Positions 25,419 to 33,642 of a DNA stretch of 64,000 bases are shown here, piece by piece (the stretch's first letter is position 1; every line of letters starts with the position of its first letter). Under the pieces are notes generated by a model. It saw nothing but the letters and a program-made list of their open reading frames with translations, was not told the DNA's origin and did no database searches. A program made the position numbers and the translations under genes. This DNA comes from Victivallales bacterium (lineage in GTDB: Bacteria > Verrucomicrobiota > Lentisphaeria > Oligosphaerales > Oligosphaeraceae), in contig JAFZWH010000063.1 in the NCBI GenBank assembly GCA_017617415.1, positions 1 through 64,000 of the forward strand. The letters run 5' to 3'.

Positions 25419-25607
25419 CGGAGAAGGCTCCTACGGGTTGGTTGCCGAACTGGTGCGGTAAGCGCCAATGTTCGTTTTATGGGAATGCCTCGGCTATGGA
25501 ATGAAATGCCACGCCGAGAAAAACAAAGGGGAAATACGAAAAGGATACCCGAAAAAGGTGACTCCGAGCAATTTAAATTGCCTGGAGCCACCTTTGGGAG
25601 TTCAATC

Positions 25608-25624
25608 CGGCGGAAAATCCGCCG
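25608..25624 (-). terminator. Hairpin after the RRM gene, weak terminator
   Basis: CGGCGGA (25608-25614) pairs with TCCGCCG (25618-25624) just past the RRM stop codon. There is no U-tract. A palindrome GCAATTTAAATTGC lies further downstream in the 211-bp gap before putP. Confidence 0.45.
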
Positions 25625-25629
25625 AACGA

Positions 25630-25929
25630 CTAACGGCGGCCATAGCCACCCATTCCGCCGTGAGGACGGGGACCACGCGGTTCGCGGGGCTTCGCCTCGT
25701 TGACGGTCAGGGTACGGCCGTTGTTTTCTTTGCCATTGAGTGCGTCGATTGCGGCTTGCGCCTCGGCGTCATCAGGCATTTCCACGAAGCCGAAGCCCTT
25801 GCTGCGTCCAGTGTCATGGTCCGTGATGACACGCGCGGAGTCCACTTTCCCGAACTGCGAGAAGAGTTCCTTCAGTTCGTCATCACGAACCGAGTAGCTC
25901 AGGTTGCCGACATACAGATTTTTAGCCAT
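25630..25929 (-). CDS. RRM-domain RNA-binding protein, glycine-rich
   Basis: 99 aa. One RNA recognition motif with RNP2 (LYVGNL, 5-10) and RNP1 (KGFGFVEM), then a short basic Gly/Arg/Pro-rich tail ending GGMGGYGRR. This type binds single-stranded RNA and is often cold-induced in bacteria. ATG 25929 starts MAKNLYVGNL; longer in-frame forms add non-homologous residues. A leader of more than 400 nt without a gene precedes it, including a candidate structured RNA, so post-transcriptional control is plausible. Confidence 0.93.
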   Translation of the reverse strand: MAKNLYVGNLSYSVRDDELKELFSQFGKVDSARVITDHDTGRSKGFGFVEMPDDAEAQAAIDALNGKENNGRTLTVNEAKPREPRGPRPHGGMGGYGRR

Positions 25930-26369
25930 TGATTTGTAAAAGACAGGTGGGGCGTTCCCGGAATTTTGTTGGCTTTCCCCCGAGAGTTCAGGAAAGGAGC
26001 CTCCAGGCTCGAGAGCGAAAGGACGCACCGGAGGGCTTGAGCGACGGGAGCAAAGCCCGCCGGGAAACTTTTCGATGTGTCGTGTAGGGACAGCTGCTCA
26101 ATGCATCCCCCGCGACCTCGACCTGCACCATGCGCCAAACCGGCTTTCAAACGGCGTCGCTTGTGCACTTAGCCTAAAACGCGAAAAAATACAAAAAACA
26201 GGCTAATTTTATACAATACCACCTTGTGTGATATTTTCAAGCCGCCAAATGCATTTTTTTTCAAAAAGGTACAAGTCTTTTCAAAAGAATGGCTTAACCC
26301 AAGGGGGTTCCGGTTTGTCTCAGGCGGTTGCGGCGAAAATAGTGTGGTATCTCATAAAATTCCGCTCAA
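25930..26369 (-). other. Long non-coding leader/intergenic region upstream of the RRM gene
   Basis: About 440 bp with no supported gene. The promoter-proximal half (26170-26369) is AT-rich. The half nearest the RRM gene is GC-rich with several short complementary segments (for example GGCGGGC near 26055). It could be the 5' UTR of the RRM gene, as seen for cold-shock genes, but no transcript boundary can be read from sequence. Confidence 0.4.
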
Positions 26370-26594
26370 TTCCCCAAGAGGGTACCTAACGGCAGAATTT
26401 TAAGTTTTAGTTTTGACTTTGCCCCAAGGGTTATCGTGCCCTTTTCAGGCGCAGATGGTTGTGGGTGCCTTGCCCGACAGCTGCGCGCCCATCGGGCGCT
26501 TGCAGTCGGTTACGCATGGTTGCGCACTCACGTGCGCTCGCTGCTTTGCGGCTGAAATAGCTTTGATTAGGTATCCTGTCGGGAAACAAAGCCT
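26370..26594 (-). ncRNA. Candidate structured RNA, copy 2 (homologous to the RNA at 4386-4505)
   Basis: On the minus strand the 5' side UUUCCC (26586-26581) pairs with GGGGAA (26375-26370). After a GAC/CUU internal loop, AGGAUACCUAA (26577-26567) pairs with UUAGGUACCCU (26389-26379) at 10 of 11 positions, closing a roughly 215-nt domain. Inside are GC-rich hairpins (GCGCAC-GUGA-GUGCGC) followed by GCAACCAUGC, identical to a segment of copy 1 that also follows a hairpin. The 3' strand GUUAGGU-A/G-CCCUC is nearly identical to copy 1. It lies between yciH and the RRM gene, in the same direction. Confidence 0.6.
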
Positions 26595-26647
26595 GAAATT
26601 CAAGGAATGAAAAACGCCAAACTTGTAGTCTGTCTTGACTACTATTT

Positions 26648-27103
26648 TCAGCATTGAAAGCCATGTTTTGCGAACCAGGCGGATGCGCGTTCGCGTTGGT
26701 CGCCCTGAATTTGGAGTACTCCGTCCTCGAAACGCGCTCCGGTTCCCAGCGCCTTCTGGAGTTGGGTCCCCAGTGTCATCTGCTCGGTCAATTCCAGTCC
26801 TTTTAGTCCATAGACCAGCGTCACGGTCTTTCCGCCTTTTCCCTTGCGCTGAATATTAAACGAAAGCCGTGGACCAGCTGGCTTGGCTGGCTTGTCGGTC
26901 CCGACTGAGAGTGTTGCACCGCCGAATGCCTCCAGCAGTTTTTGGTCTTCAGGGGAGAGCGAGGCTTTGCGTAGCTCTTCAGGAGAAGGTGGCGGAGGTG
27001 GCGGGGGCTCCTGAGGCTTCGGCAAATCCAATTTCAGATCGGCGAAGGGGTTGTTCCAGGGAGTGGAACTGCCGGGCGCGGGTGGGGCGGGCTTTTTCTT
27101 CAT
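26648..27103 (-). CDS. SUI1/eIF1-like translation factor (YciH family)
   Basis: 151 aa. The N-terminal half is Pro-rich and disordered (PKPQEPPPPPPPSPEELRK). The C-terminal half is a SUI1 domain: RKGKGGKTVTLVYGLKG, QMTLGTQLQKALGTGA, FEDGVLQIQGDQRERASAWF. Bacterial YciH binds the 30S subunit and affects start-site discrimination and stress survival. ATG 27103 begins MKKKPAPP; a further in-frame ATG at 27172 overlaps the upstream CpXC gene. Confidence 0.88.
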   Translation of the reverse strand: MKKKPAPPAPGSSTPWNNPFADLKLDLPKPQEPPPPPPPSPEELRKASLSPEDQKLLEAFGGATLSVGTDKPAKPAGPRLSFNIQRKGKGGKTVTLVYGLKGLELTEQMTLGTQLQKALGTGARFEDGVLQIQGDQRERASAWFAKHGFQC

Positions 27104-27123
27104 CTGTGGATAATATCTCGATG

Positions 27124-27777
27124 TCAATGATTTAGCAGCATGTCGATGTCCACTCGGCAACCTGGAAAGCATCGATCCAGTTCGGCACGGAGGTCGCTGT
27201 TGTCTTGAATCTCTTGAGACAAATGCTGGAATTCCTCCATCGGCACCTGGAGCACGCGGATGGGGCGCCCGGTTTTTCGGTCATAAATGATGAAAGTAAG
27301 TAATCCTGCATCCTTCTGGGTGAAGTCGAAGAGCAGTCGATGACGCTGCGGGGAGATTCCTTCGGCCCCACCGTTGAAGAGCTGGTATTTGGCGTATTCG
27401 ACAAGCCGATCGTCTAACCCCTGTTGGTGCAAGGCTATTTTCTCGATGAAGTCTGGCCGGGTGAAGACGAGCCGGACGGTCGGGCGTTGGAGGCCCTCGG
27501 TCTGCGCCGCCTCCGTTGCGCTTTCATCCAGTTTCAATGCGAGCGCGGCCTCCTCTTCCGGTGGAAGCGGATGCGCGGTCTGCACCACCATGAACGGGTG
27601 CTGGTGATCTCGGTAGATGAGCTGTGCCGGCACATTGAGCATTGCCTGGCATTTGGGGCAGGCGACGCAGTTCAGAGTTCCATGAAGGAGTTCTGGGAGA
27701 TGTTCCGATTCCGGGGTGAGTACTGTCACCGGATCGAACTCGAAGTGCTCCGAGCAATGTGGACAGGCTAGTTCCAT
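27124..27777 (-). CDS. CpXC-domain protein
   Basis: 217 aa. Two CPxC knuckles (ACPHCSEHFEF and ACPKCQAML) spaced as in the CpXC family, a probable zinc site, followed by a mixed alpha/beta region (LLTFIIYDRKTGRPIRVLQVPMEEF). Function of the family unknown. ATG 27777 starts MELACPHC; the preceding DNA is an ATTCCTC heptamer array with no purine-rich ribosome binding site. Confidence 0.8.
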   Translation of the reverse strand: MELACPHCSEHFEFDPVTVLTPESEHLPELLHGTLNCVACPKCQAMLNVPAQLIYRDHQHPFMVVQTAHPLPPEEEAALALKLDESATEAAQTEGLQRPTVRLVFTRPDFIEKIALHQQGLDDRLVEYAKYQLFNGGAEGISPQRHRLLFDFTQKDAGLLTFIIYDRKTGRPIRVLQVPMEEFQHLSQEIQDNSDLRAELDRCFPGCRVDIDMLLNH

Positions 27778-27780
27778 GAG

Positions 27781-27801
27781 GAATGAGGAATGAGGAATGA
27801 G
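27781..27801 (-). repeat. Heptamer tandem array before the CpXC gene
   Basis: Three GAATGAG units (plus strand), reading CTCATTC in gene direction, end three bases before ATG 27777. The unit is identical to that before the SSS symporter. A second short array, GTCTGTC/GTCTGTT, lies at 27821-27834. Confidence 0.8.
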
Positions 27802-27854
27802 GGTTCTCGCTCGCGATAGGCGTCTGTCGTCTGTTGTCAAGGTGGGCACTGCGG

Positions 27855-28169
27855 TTATTGCAGAGCGTCCTTGAGCGTATCGATGGTCTGGACGCCGACG
27901 AAGGAGCGCACTTGTTCGCCGCCTTTGAAGATCATCAGCGTGGGGATGGACATCACGTTGAAGCGCGCGGCCAGTTCCGGCTGCTCGTCCACGTTGACCT
28001 TGCCGACAGTGGCTCCGATTGCGGCCAACTCATCAATGTGGTCGTCAATGAACTTGCCCTGCATCCGGCATGGTGCGCACCAGGTCGCCCAGAAGTCGAT
28101 GAGCCAGGTGCCTTGCGCGATGGCCTGGTCGAAGGTCTCAGTTGTCAGATTGACAAGTTTTTGTTCCAT
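27855..28169 (-). CDS. trxA: Thioredoxin
   Basis: 104 aa, full length. Active site W30-C31-A-P-C34 (CAPC instead of the usual CGPC) and cis-Pro motif SIPTLMIFKGGE. Reduces protein disulfides using electrons from the adjacent reductase, whose stop codon is 6 bp upstream. The Gly-to-Ala change may shift redox potential. Confidence 0.94.
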   Translation of the reverse strand: MEQKLVNLTTETFDQAIAQGTWLIDFWATWCAPCRMQGKFIDDHIDELAAIGATVGKVNVDEQPELAARFNVMSIPTLMIFKGGEQVRSFVGVQTIDTLKDALQ

Positions 28170-28175
28170 AGTGCG

Positions 28176-29117
28176 TTATTTTGAATGGGGTGAGGTTTCG
28201 GAGAGGAAATTCACGGCGTCCATCCCGGCCTTGGCTCCCATGCCGGCGGCGATAATGGCCTGGCGGTAATGCGGGTCGGCGCAGTCGCCTGCGGCGAAGA
28301 CGCCGGGGAGGGCGGTGAGGCTTCGTGAGCCATCCACAAGTTTAATATAGCCCTGTTCGTCGAGCGGGAGGGCGGTGCCCTCCAAAAGTTCCGTGTTGGG
28401 GAGGACTCCCACCGCCACGAAGACGCCCTTGCAGGGCACGAGGGCGGTCTCGGCGGTCATAGTGGACTGGATACGCACGCCCGCGACCCGCCCGCTGTCG
28501 TCGGCTTCCAGAGCGGTGGGGAGGCTGTTCCGATGGATGATGACTTTGGGGTTCGCCGACACGCGGTCGGCGAGGATTTTGGTGGCGGGAAGGGTATCGC
28601 GCCGGTGGATGAGATGTACCTCGGCTGCGAAGGCGGTTAGCGCGAGTGCCTCTTCCAGCGCCATGTCTCCACCGCCGATGACGGCGACGGACTGGTTGCG
28701 GAAGAACGCACCGTCGCAGGTCGCGCAATAGGAGAGCCCCTTGCCCAGGAAGCGCTTTTCGTCGGTTAGTCCCAGCCGATGACGGCTGCCCAAGGCGAGG
28801 ACGACTGCCTCGGCGGCGAGTTCCGTGCCGTCATCCAGCGTGAGGTGGTTGTTTCGTTCGGCGAAGGCGATTTTAGTGGCAGCATTGTATTTAAGGATGG
28901 CTCCGAAGCGCTGTGCCTGCCGTGCCATGGCATCCGTGAGGTCGAAACCGGTGGTGCCGTCAGGGAAACCAGGATAGTTCTCGACATGGTTGGTCTGCGT
29001 GAGCAGTCCGCCCGGTTGCATTCCCGCCAGGATGACTGGCACCAGACCCGCGCGTGCGGCATAGATGGCTGCCGCACAGCCGGCGGGACCAGAACCAAGA
29101 ATAACGAGACGTTCCAT
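28176..29117 (-). CDS. trxB: Thioredoxin reductase
   Basis: 313 aa. FAD-binding GSGPAGCAAAIYAARAG (8-24), redox pair C131-A-T-C134 in YCATCDGAFF, NADPH-binding GGGDMALEEALALT, and C-terminal FAAGDCADPHYRQAIIAAGMGA. Transfers electrons from NADPH to the thioredoxin encoded next. Diverges from the YbjQ cassette across a 244-bp AT-rich region. Confidence 0.95.
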   Translation of the reverse strand: MERLVILGSGPAGCAAAIYAARAGLVPVILAGMQPGGLLTQTNHVENYPGFPDGTTGFDLTDAMARQAQRFGAILKYNAATKIAFAERNNHLTLDDGTELAAEAVVLALGSRHRLGLTDEKRFLGKGLSYCATCDGAFFRNQSVAVIGGGDMALEEALALTAFAAEVHLIHRRDTLPATKILADRVSANPKVIIHRNSLPTALEADDSGRVAGVRIQSTMTAETALVPCKGVFVAVGVLPNTELLEGTALPLDEQGYIKLVDGSRSLTALPGVFAAGDCADPHYRQAIIAAGMGAKAGMDAVNFLSETSPHSK

Positions 29118-29361
29118 GGAAGTTTACAGTTTAGAAGGCAAAATCAAGTTTTGTTTCAAGGAAACCACAATACTATACTGTACGATAAATCTGCTGAAGC
29201 AAGTTTTGGTTGTTGTGAAGCGATTTTTCTCAGTTTGTTTGCGCAGAAAATAATTTTGAATTTCCCAAGACGATGGCACGCTTCAGAAAAGACGTGCTAA
29301 AGTATGACCATTCGGCTGTTGATTGTTTTTGTTGTTCAACCTCTTAACCATCTTAAAAACC
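29118..29361. promoter_or_regulatory. Divergent promoter region, trxB / YbjQ cassette
   Basis: 244 bp of AT-rich sequence between divergent starts. Contains several TATA-like hexamers (for example CTATACTGT near 29172). No RNA structure or operator stands out. Confidence 0.4.
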
Positions 29362-29697
29362 ATGATCATCGTCAATACAGAAACCATTCCTGGGAAGCGC
29401 ATTGTGGAGGTCAAAGGGCTGGTGCAGGGCAACACCGTCCGCGCCAAGAATGTCGGTCGGGACATCGCGGCGTCGTTCAAGAACCTGGTCGGCGGCGAAC
29501 TGAAAGGCTACACCGAGTTGCTGGTGGAGAGCCGTCGCGAGGCGGTGGCCCGGATGATCGCCCAGGCGGAGCAGCTCCAGGCGAACGCGATTGTAAATGT
29601 GCGTTTCGCGACCAGCAGCATCACTGCGGGGGCCGCCGAACTGTATGCCTACGGGACGGCGGTGACTGTCGTCGATGATTACTCCCAGGGGGTGTAG
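29362..29697 (+). CDS. YbjQ/UPF0145 family protein (heavy-metal-binding-type fold)
   Basis: 111 aa. Family signature: MIIVNTETIPGKRIVEVKGLVQGNTVRAKNVGRD, GGELKGYTELLVESRREA, ANAIVNVRFATS, AYGTAVTV. YbjQ proteins form pentameric rings; the biochemical role is unknown. ATG 29362 starts at the conserved N-terminus. First gene of a tight four-gene cassette (3-bp gap to the next). Confidence 0.9.
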   Translation: MIIVNTETIPGKRIVEVKGLVQGNTVRAKNVGRDIAASFKNLVGGELKGYTELLVESRREAVARMIAQAEQLQANAIVNVRFATSSITAGAAELYAYGTAVTVVDDYSQGV

Positions 29698-29700
29698 CCT

Positions 29701-30204
29701 ATGGATGTGCAGACTTCCCCAGAAACCCCCACTGGCGGGTTGATCGTGTTGTGTTTTTACCTTGCCTGGCCGCTACTGCTGCTGGTCGGCACCTGGCTGG
29801 TTCATTGGCTGGGAGGGCGTTCTCGCAGACGCCATCTGGACGAGCAGGAGGCATACTTCCGGGAGCGCATCCGAATGACGAACCTCAAGCGCTTTCCGCC
29901 GAGTGGCTGCCTCAATCCGCAGTTGGTCACTGGTACTGCCGCGATTGCGAACAACCACTTTGTCGCCTTCCTGGCGGGCTTCAAGCACATCTTCGGCGGC
30001 GAGCTGAAAGGCTACACGCAGATGTGCGATGAGGCACGGCGGCTGGCGTTGGTGCGGCTGCTCCAGGAAGCCGAGAGCATTGGCGCCAATGCGGTTTACA
30101 ATGTCCGTTTCGAGACCGCGACAATTGTCTCGGCGCAGAACAACAAGCAGTCCGGCGGCGTGGAACTGATCGCCTACGGGACGGCAGTGCGCGAAGAACG
30201 ATGA
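29701..30204 (+). CDS. Membrane-anchored YbjQ-family protein
   Basis: 167 aa. An N-terminal membrane segment (about 13-38, GLIVLCFYLAWPLLLLVGTW) and a basic linker precede a second, diverged YbjQ domain (GTAAIANNHF, HIFGGELKGYTQMCDEARRLALVRLLQEAESIGANAVYNVRFE, LIAYGTAV). Paralogue of the preceding soluble protein, probably cytoplasmic-side anchored. Overlaps the next gene by four bases (ATGA). Confidence 0.88.
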   Translation: MDVQTSPETPTGGLIVLCFYLAWPLLLLVGTWLVHWLGGRSRRRHLDEQEAYFRERIRMTNLKRFPPSGCLNPQLVTGTAAIANNHFVAFLAGFKHIFGGELKGYTQMCDEARRLALVRLLQEAESIGANAVYNVRFETATIVSAQNNKQSGGVELIAYGTAVREER

Positions 30205-30926
30205 CCAAAGACCGCGAGAAATTCTTCTCGGTAGAAGAGGAGGTCGCCCTGCATCCGGAACTTCTGCACAAGACGTCTCCGGCGGAGGAACCGCCTATTG
30301 CCGTCGAGCGTGCCGATGGAGACTATTATCAGTCGGTCGCCTTCGAGCCAGGCGTGGCTGGCGTGCGTGAGGGTCTGCGCCTTCCTGGGCAGTCCTGGCC
30401 GTGGACCGCAGCGGTGCTGACGACCATCCTCTGCGGTTTGGCGGGAGGTTTGTTGGCGGTTCCGGCGATGTTCCTCAAAGGTCGGGAGTCTGGGGTGTGG
30501 ACGCTGATGCTGGTGGTGTTCGGACCATTCGCGGAGGAGACGCTCAAGCAGAGCGGGATGATTTTCCAGCTGGAGAAGCTGCCGGGGACTGTGCGTTCAG
30601 GGTGGCAGTTCTTCCTGGCGGCTCTGCTGGGTGCGGGAGTTTTCAGCGTGCTGGAGAATCTGCTCTACGGCCATGTCTATTTGCGCCACCTGCCGCCGGA
30701 ACAATTGGCAATCTTGATGAACTACCGATGGATTGCCTGCACCGCGCTACATATTGCCTGCACGATGATTTCGGCGCTGGGGCTGCGGAGGGTTTGGCGG
30801 GACGCCCTGCGGAAAGGCGCCCGTTGCCAAATCAGCGATGCGTTTCCCTGGTTCGTGGTTGCCGTGGTGATTCATGGTTGCTATAACCTGCTGATGTTGC
30901 TGGTACAGGCGTTTGGAAAAGGATGA
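30201..30926 (+). CDS. PrsW-family intramembrane metalloprotease-like protein
   Basis: 241 aa with about six hydrophobic segments after a 65-residue soluble N-terminus. PrsW motifs: E112-E113 in FAEETLK, E152 in GVFSVLENLLYG, H184 in RWIACTALHIACT, and H225 in VVIHGCYNL. PrsW proteases cut anti-sigma factors or other membrane proteins by regulated intramembrane proteolysis. Overlaps both neighbours by ATGA junctions, so it belongs to the YbjQ cassette. Confidence 0.82.
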   Translation: MTKDREKFFSVEEEVALHPELLHKTSPAEEPPIAVERADGDYYQSVAFEPGVAGVREGLRLPGQSWPWTAAVLTTILCGLAGGLLAVPAMFLKGRESGVWTLMLVVFGPFAEETLKQSGMIFQLEKLPGTVRSGWQFFLAALLGAGVFSVLENLLYGHVYLRHLPPEQLAILMNYRWIACTALHIACTMISALGLRRVWRDALRKGARCQISDAFPWFVVAVVIHGCYNLLMLLVQAFGKG

Positions 30927-31210
30927 AAAGGCAATGGCCCTCCAACCGAATGCTTATTGCCTGGAGTCTGAAGGTGTTTTCCTGGATCAGTGTGTTGCAG
31001 GTGTTGCTGATTCCGGGGGCCTGGGCATATAGTCGTTGGGCGGGGGCAGGAGATGTCAGAGCACAGTTGGATATATTTTGGGCTTTGTTTCCCATTCTCA
31101 AATGGGTGAACATCATTTCGCTGGGGATTGTCGTCGTCCTTTTACTGCTGCTGATATTTGTGTGGGTGGTTCGACGAGAAAAAACGGACGAGCCGAAACA
31201 AGAGGACTAA
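30923..31210 (+). CDS. Small two-helix membrane protein
   Basis: 95 aa. Two membrane helices (about 12-34, SLKVFSWISVLQVLLIPGAWAY, and 60-83, ISLGIVVVLLLLLIFVWVV) with a Lys/Glu/Asp-rich tail. No family recognised. Translationally coupled to the PrsW-like gene by ATGA, so a partner or substrate of that protease is possible. Confidence 0.75.
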   Translation: MKRQWPSNRMLIAWSLKVFSWISVLQVLLIPGAWAYSRWAGAGDVRAQLDIFWALFPILKWVNIISLGIVVVLLLLLIFVWVVRREKTDEPKQED

Positions 31211-31294
31211 AGTACATTATATTTTTAAAGTCGTTCGGCTAGGACAGTTCCTCGTGTATGCTGGCCTTCTGTGATTTCCCCTCAAGTGCTCTGA

Positions 31295-32581
31295 ATGCAA
31301 ACCTTCTGGCAGCCATATTTGCCCTACAATGCAGTCTCGTGCCGATACAGCGAGATTGGCACGAAAGGGCGAAACCGCCGTTTTTTCGTGCAGCGGCTGA
31401 CCACGGCGTTGCATCGCCGGCTGGCGAAGTGGTTCGGCAATCCGCGCTTTGTGCTGGAGGAAGGGCGCATCTTCATGATGCCGGAGGGCAGAGGCGCAAT
31501 TCTTACGCCGGAACAACTTGCGGCACTTCGGGCGGAGGTGCCAGGTCTGCCAGGCATTGCCTCGGTGTCGCCAGGGTTTCTTCTGGCTCCCGAACTGTCA
31601 TCACTGGAGTCTTGTATTCTGGAGCATTTCCCGAAGGTCTATGAGGCCTTCGTTGCGCATTTCCCCGCCTCCGAACGGACCTACACGATGCGGGTGAACC
31701 GCAGCGTCAAGGACTTCCCGATGCGTTCCGCCGAACTGGAACGGCATTTCGCCGAAAAACTCCTTCCTGGACGCGGACTGACACTTGACCTGCGCAACGG
31801 CAATTTGCGCATCGAGGTGGACCTGCGTGCCAAACGCGCTTTCGTCGATTTTGAGCGCATCGAGGGACCTGGCGGACTGCCCACGGGCAGCGCGGGCGGC
31901 GTACTGGCGTTGCTTTCCGGTGGCTTCGATTCGCCGGTGGCCTGCTACGAGATGATGCGACGTGGCTGCAATGTCGATTTCATCACCTTTCACAGTTCGC
32001 CCTACACCCCGCCGGCCACCATCACCAAAGTCTGTGGCATCGTGCGCAAACTCAACGGGTTCCAGAAGCGCGGGCGGCTGGTGGCGGTGAACTTGATGCC
32101 AGTACAGAAGGCCATCCGGGACGCCTGCGAGGAACGTCACCGCACCGTGCTCTACCGGCGTTGCATGATGCGTCTGGCGACGGTAGTGGCGCGGTATTTC
32201 GAGGACACCGCGCTGGTCACCGGCGACAACCTCGGACAGGTGGCCAGCCAGACGCTGGCGAATCTGGATGTCATCAGCCGCGCCACGCCGATGCTCGTCC
32301 TGCGACCGCTTTTGACCTACGACAAACTGGACATCATGGCGGTGGCCGAGCGCATTGGAACCTTCGCGCTTTCGCTGGAAAAGGTGCCGGATTCCTGCAC
32401 CGTCTTTGCGCCGACGAATCCCGCCACCAACGCGCATTTGGATGCGGTGCTGGAGGACGAGGCGAAACTCATTCTTCCCGAACTCCTGCGCGAGTGTCTC
32501 CGCAACACGGTGATTATGAACGCGCTGAACTACAACGAGCATCCCTTCGTAGAATTGCTGGAGCAGGAACTTCCGCTGTGA
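31295..32581 (+). CDS. thiI: tRNA 4-thiouridine synthase ThiI (no rhodanese domain)
   Basis: 428 aa. Ferredoxin-like and THUMP region (SERTYTMRVNRSVKDFPMRS, LRIEVDLRAKRAFVDFERI) then a PP-loop ATPase with SGGFDSPVA near residue 208 and TGDNLGQVASQTLANL. Adenylates U8 of tRNA for thiolation; also linked to thiamine thiazole synthesis. Ends after the PP-loop domain, so the C-terminal rhodanese domain of E. coli ThiI is absent, as in many bacteria that use a separate sulfur donor. Stop overlaps the rlmN start (TGATG). Confidence 0.93.
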   Translation: MQTFWQPYLPYNAVSCRYSEIGTKGRNRRFFVQRLTTALHRRLAKWFGNPRFVLEEGRIFMMPEGRGAILTPEQLAALRAEVPGLPGIASVSPGFLLAPELSSLESCILEHFPKVYEAFVAHFPASERTYTMRVNRSVKDFPMRSAELERHFAEKLLPGRGLTLDLRNGNLRIEVDLRAKRAFVDFERIEGPGGLPTGSAGGVLALLSGGFDSPVACYEMMRRGCNVDFITFHSSPYTPPATITKVCGIVRKLNGFQKRGRLVAVNLMPVQKAIRDACEERHRTVLYRRCMMRLATVVARYFEDTALVTGDNLGQVASQTLANLDVISRATPMLVLRPLLTYDKLDIMAVAERIGTFALSLEKVPDSCTVFAPTNPATNAHLDAVLEDEAKLILPELLRECLRNTVIMNALNYNEHPFVELLEQELPL

Positions 32582-33600
32582 TGAGAAGTCTCAAGGACAT
32601 CCCCAAAGAAGAAGTGCTCTCGCTCCTGAAGAGCTTGGGGCAGCCCGCCTTCCGCGCCAAACAGCTGCGCGACTGGCTTTACGGACCACGCTTCGCCGCC
32701 ACCTACGACGAGATGGCGAATCTCCCCGCCACCCTGCGCGAGAAACTCGCCACTGAGGTCGCGCCATTTGCGCTGAAGGTCGTGCAAAGGCTTGAGGACC
32801 CCACCGACGGAACGGTCAAGTGGCTCTCCGAATTGCTGGACGGCAATACCATCGAGACGGTGCTCATCCGCGTGCCCCAGCGCACCACGGTCTGCGTCTC
32901 CACCCAGGTGGGTTGCGCAGTGCGATGCGTCTTCTGCGCCAGCGGACGCTACGGGCTGGTGCGCGACCTCACCAAGGCCGAAATCATCGACCAGGTGATG
33001 CTGGCGTGCCGGGAAGTTGGCAAACGCGTGGACAATTTGGTCGTGATGGGCATGGGCGAACCCATGATGAACCTCGACAACCTGACTGCCGCGCTGGACG
33101 AATTGGGCAGTCCGGAGACCATCGACTTGGGCAATCGCCATGTGACCATCTCCACCAGCGGCATCGTGCCGGGCATCCGTCGATTGGCGGAATTGCGACG
33201 TCCCTGGAACTTGGCGCTTTCGCTCCATGCGGTCAATGACGAGGAGCGCGCCCGCATCATTCCCACCGAGCACCGATACCCCTTGGAGGAAATCTTCGAG
33301 GCGTGCGAATACCACCGCGAACTCACCAACCGGATGCTCACGCTGGAATACGCGCTGATTGACGGGCGCAACGACTCCCGTCCCACGCTGGAACGCCTTG
33401 CGGCCATTGCGCGACGCCTTCACGCGAAGGTGAATCTGATTCCCTGCAACCCGAATGCGAGCAACTGCAAGTCGCCGGGTGTCCGGCGTTGCCGCGAGGC
33501 GCTTGCCTTCCTGGAGCACTCCGGCGTGCAGGCGAGCCTGCGCCTGAGCCATGGTCAGGGCATCCTGGCCGCCTGCGGACAATTGAAGTTTAAAGTCTAA
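32581..33600 (+). CDS. rlmN: 23S rRNA/tRNA adenine-C2 methyltransferase RlmN
   Basis: 339 aa radical SAM enzyme. Cluster motif C112-x3-C116-x2-C119 (GCAVRCVFCASG), the two methyl-transfer cysteines C105 (VCVSTQ) and C332 (ILAACGQL), GMGEPMMNLDN and STSGIVPGIRRLA. Methylates A2503 of 23S rRNA and A37 of some tRNAs. The start at 32581 is set by homology and the one-base overlap with thiI. Confidence 0.95.
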   Translation: MRSLKDIPKEEVLSLLKSLGQPAFRAKQLRDWLYGPRFAATYDEMANLPATLREKLATEVAPFALKVVQRLEDPTDGTVKWLSELLDGNTIETVLIRVPQRTTVCVSTQVGCAVRCVFCASGRYGLVRDLTKAEIIDQVMLACREVGKRVDNLVVMGMGEPMMNLDNLTAALDELGSPETIDLGNRHVTISTSGIVPGIRRLAELRRPWNLALSLHAVNDEERARIIPTEHRYPLEEIFEACEYHRELTNRMLTLEYALIDGRNDSRPTLERLAAIARRLHAKVNLIPCNPNASNCKSPGVRRCREALAFLEHSGVQASLRLSHGQGILAACGQLKFKV

Positions 33601-33614
33601 AGTCTAAAATCTAA
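33587..33614 (+). repeat. Heptamer tandem array across the rlmN stop codon
   Basis: AGTTTAA, AGTCTAA, AGTCTAA, AATCTAA in tandem. The second unit supplies the TAA stop codon of rlmN. Part of the AG-TA-type heptamer family. Confidence 0.75.
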
Positions 33615-33642
33615 AGTTCTACTTAACCCACGGAGAGAAAAC

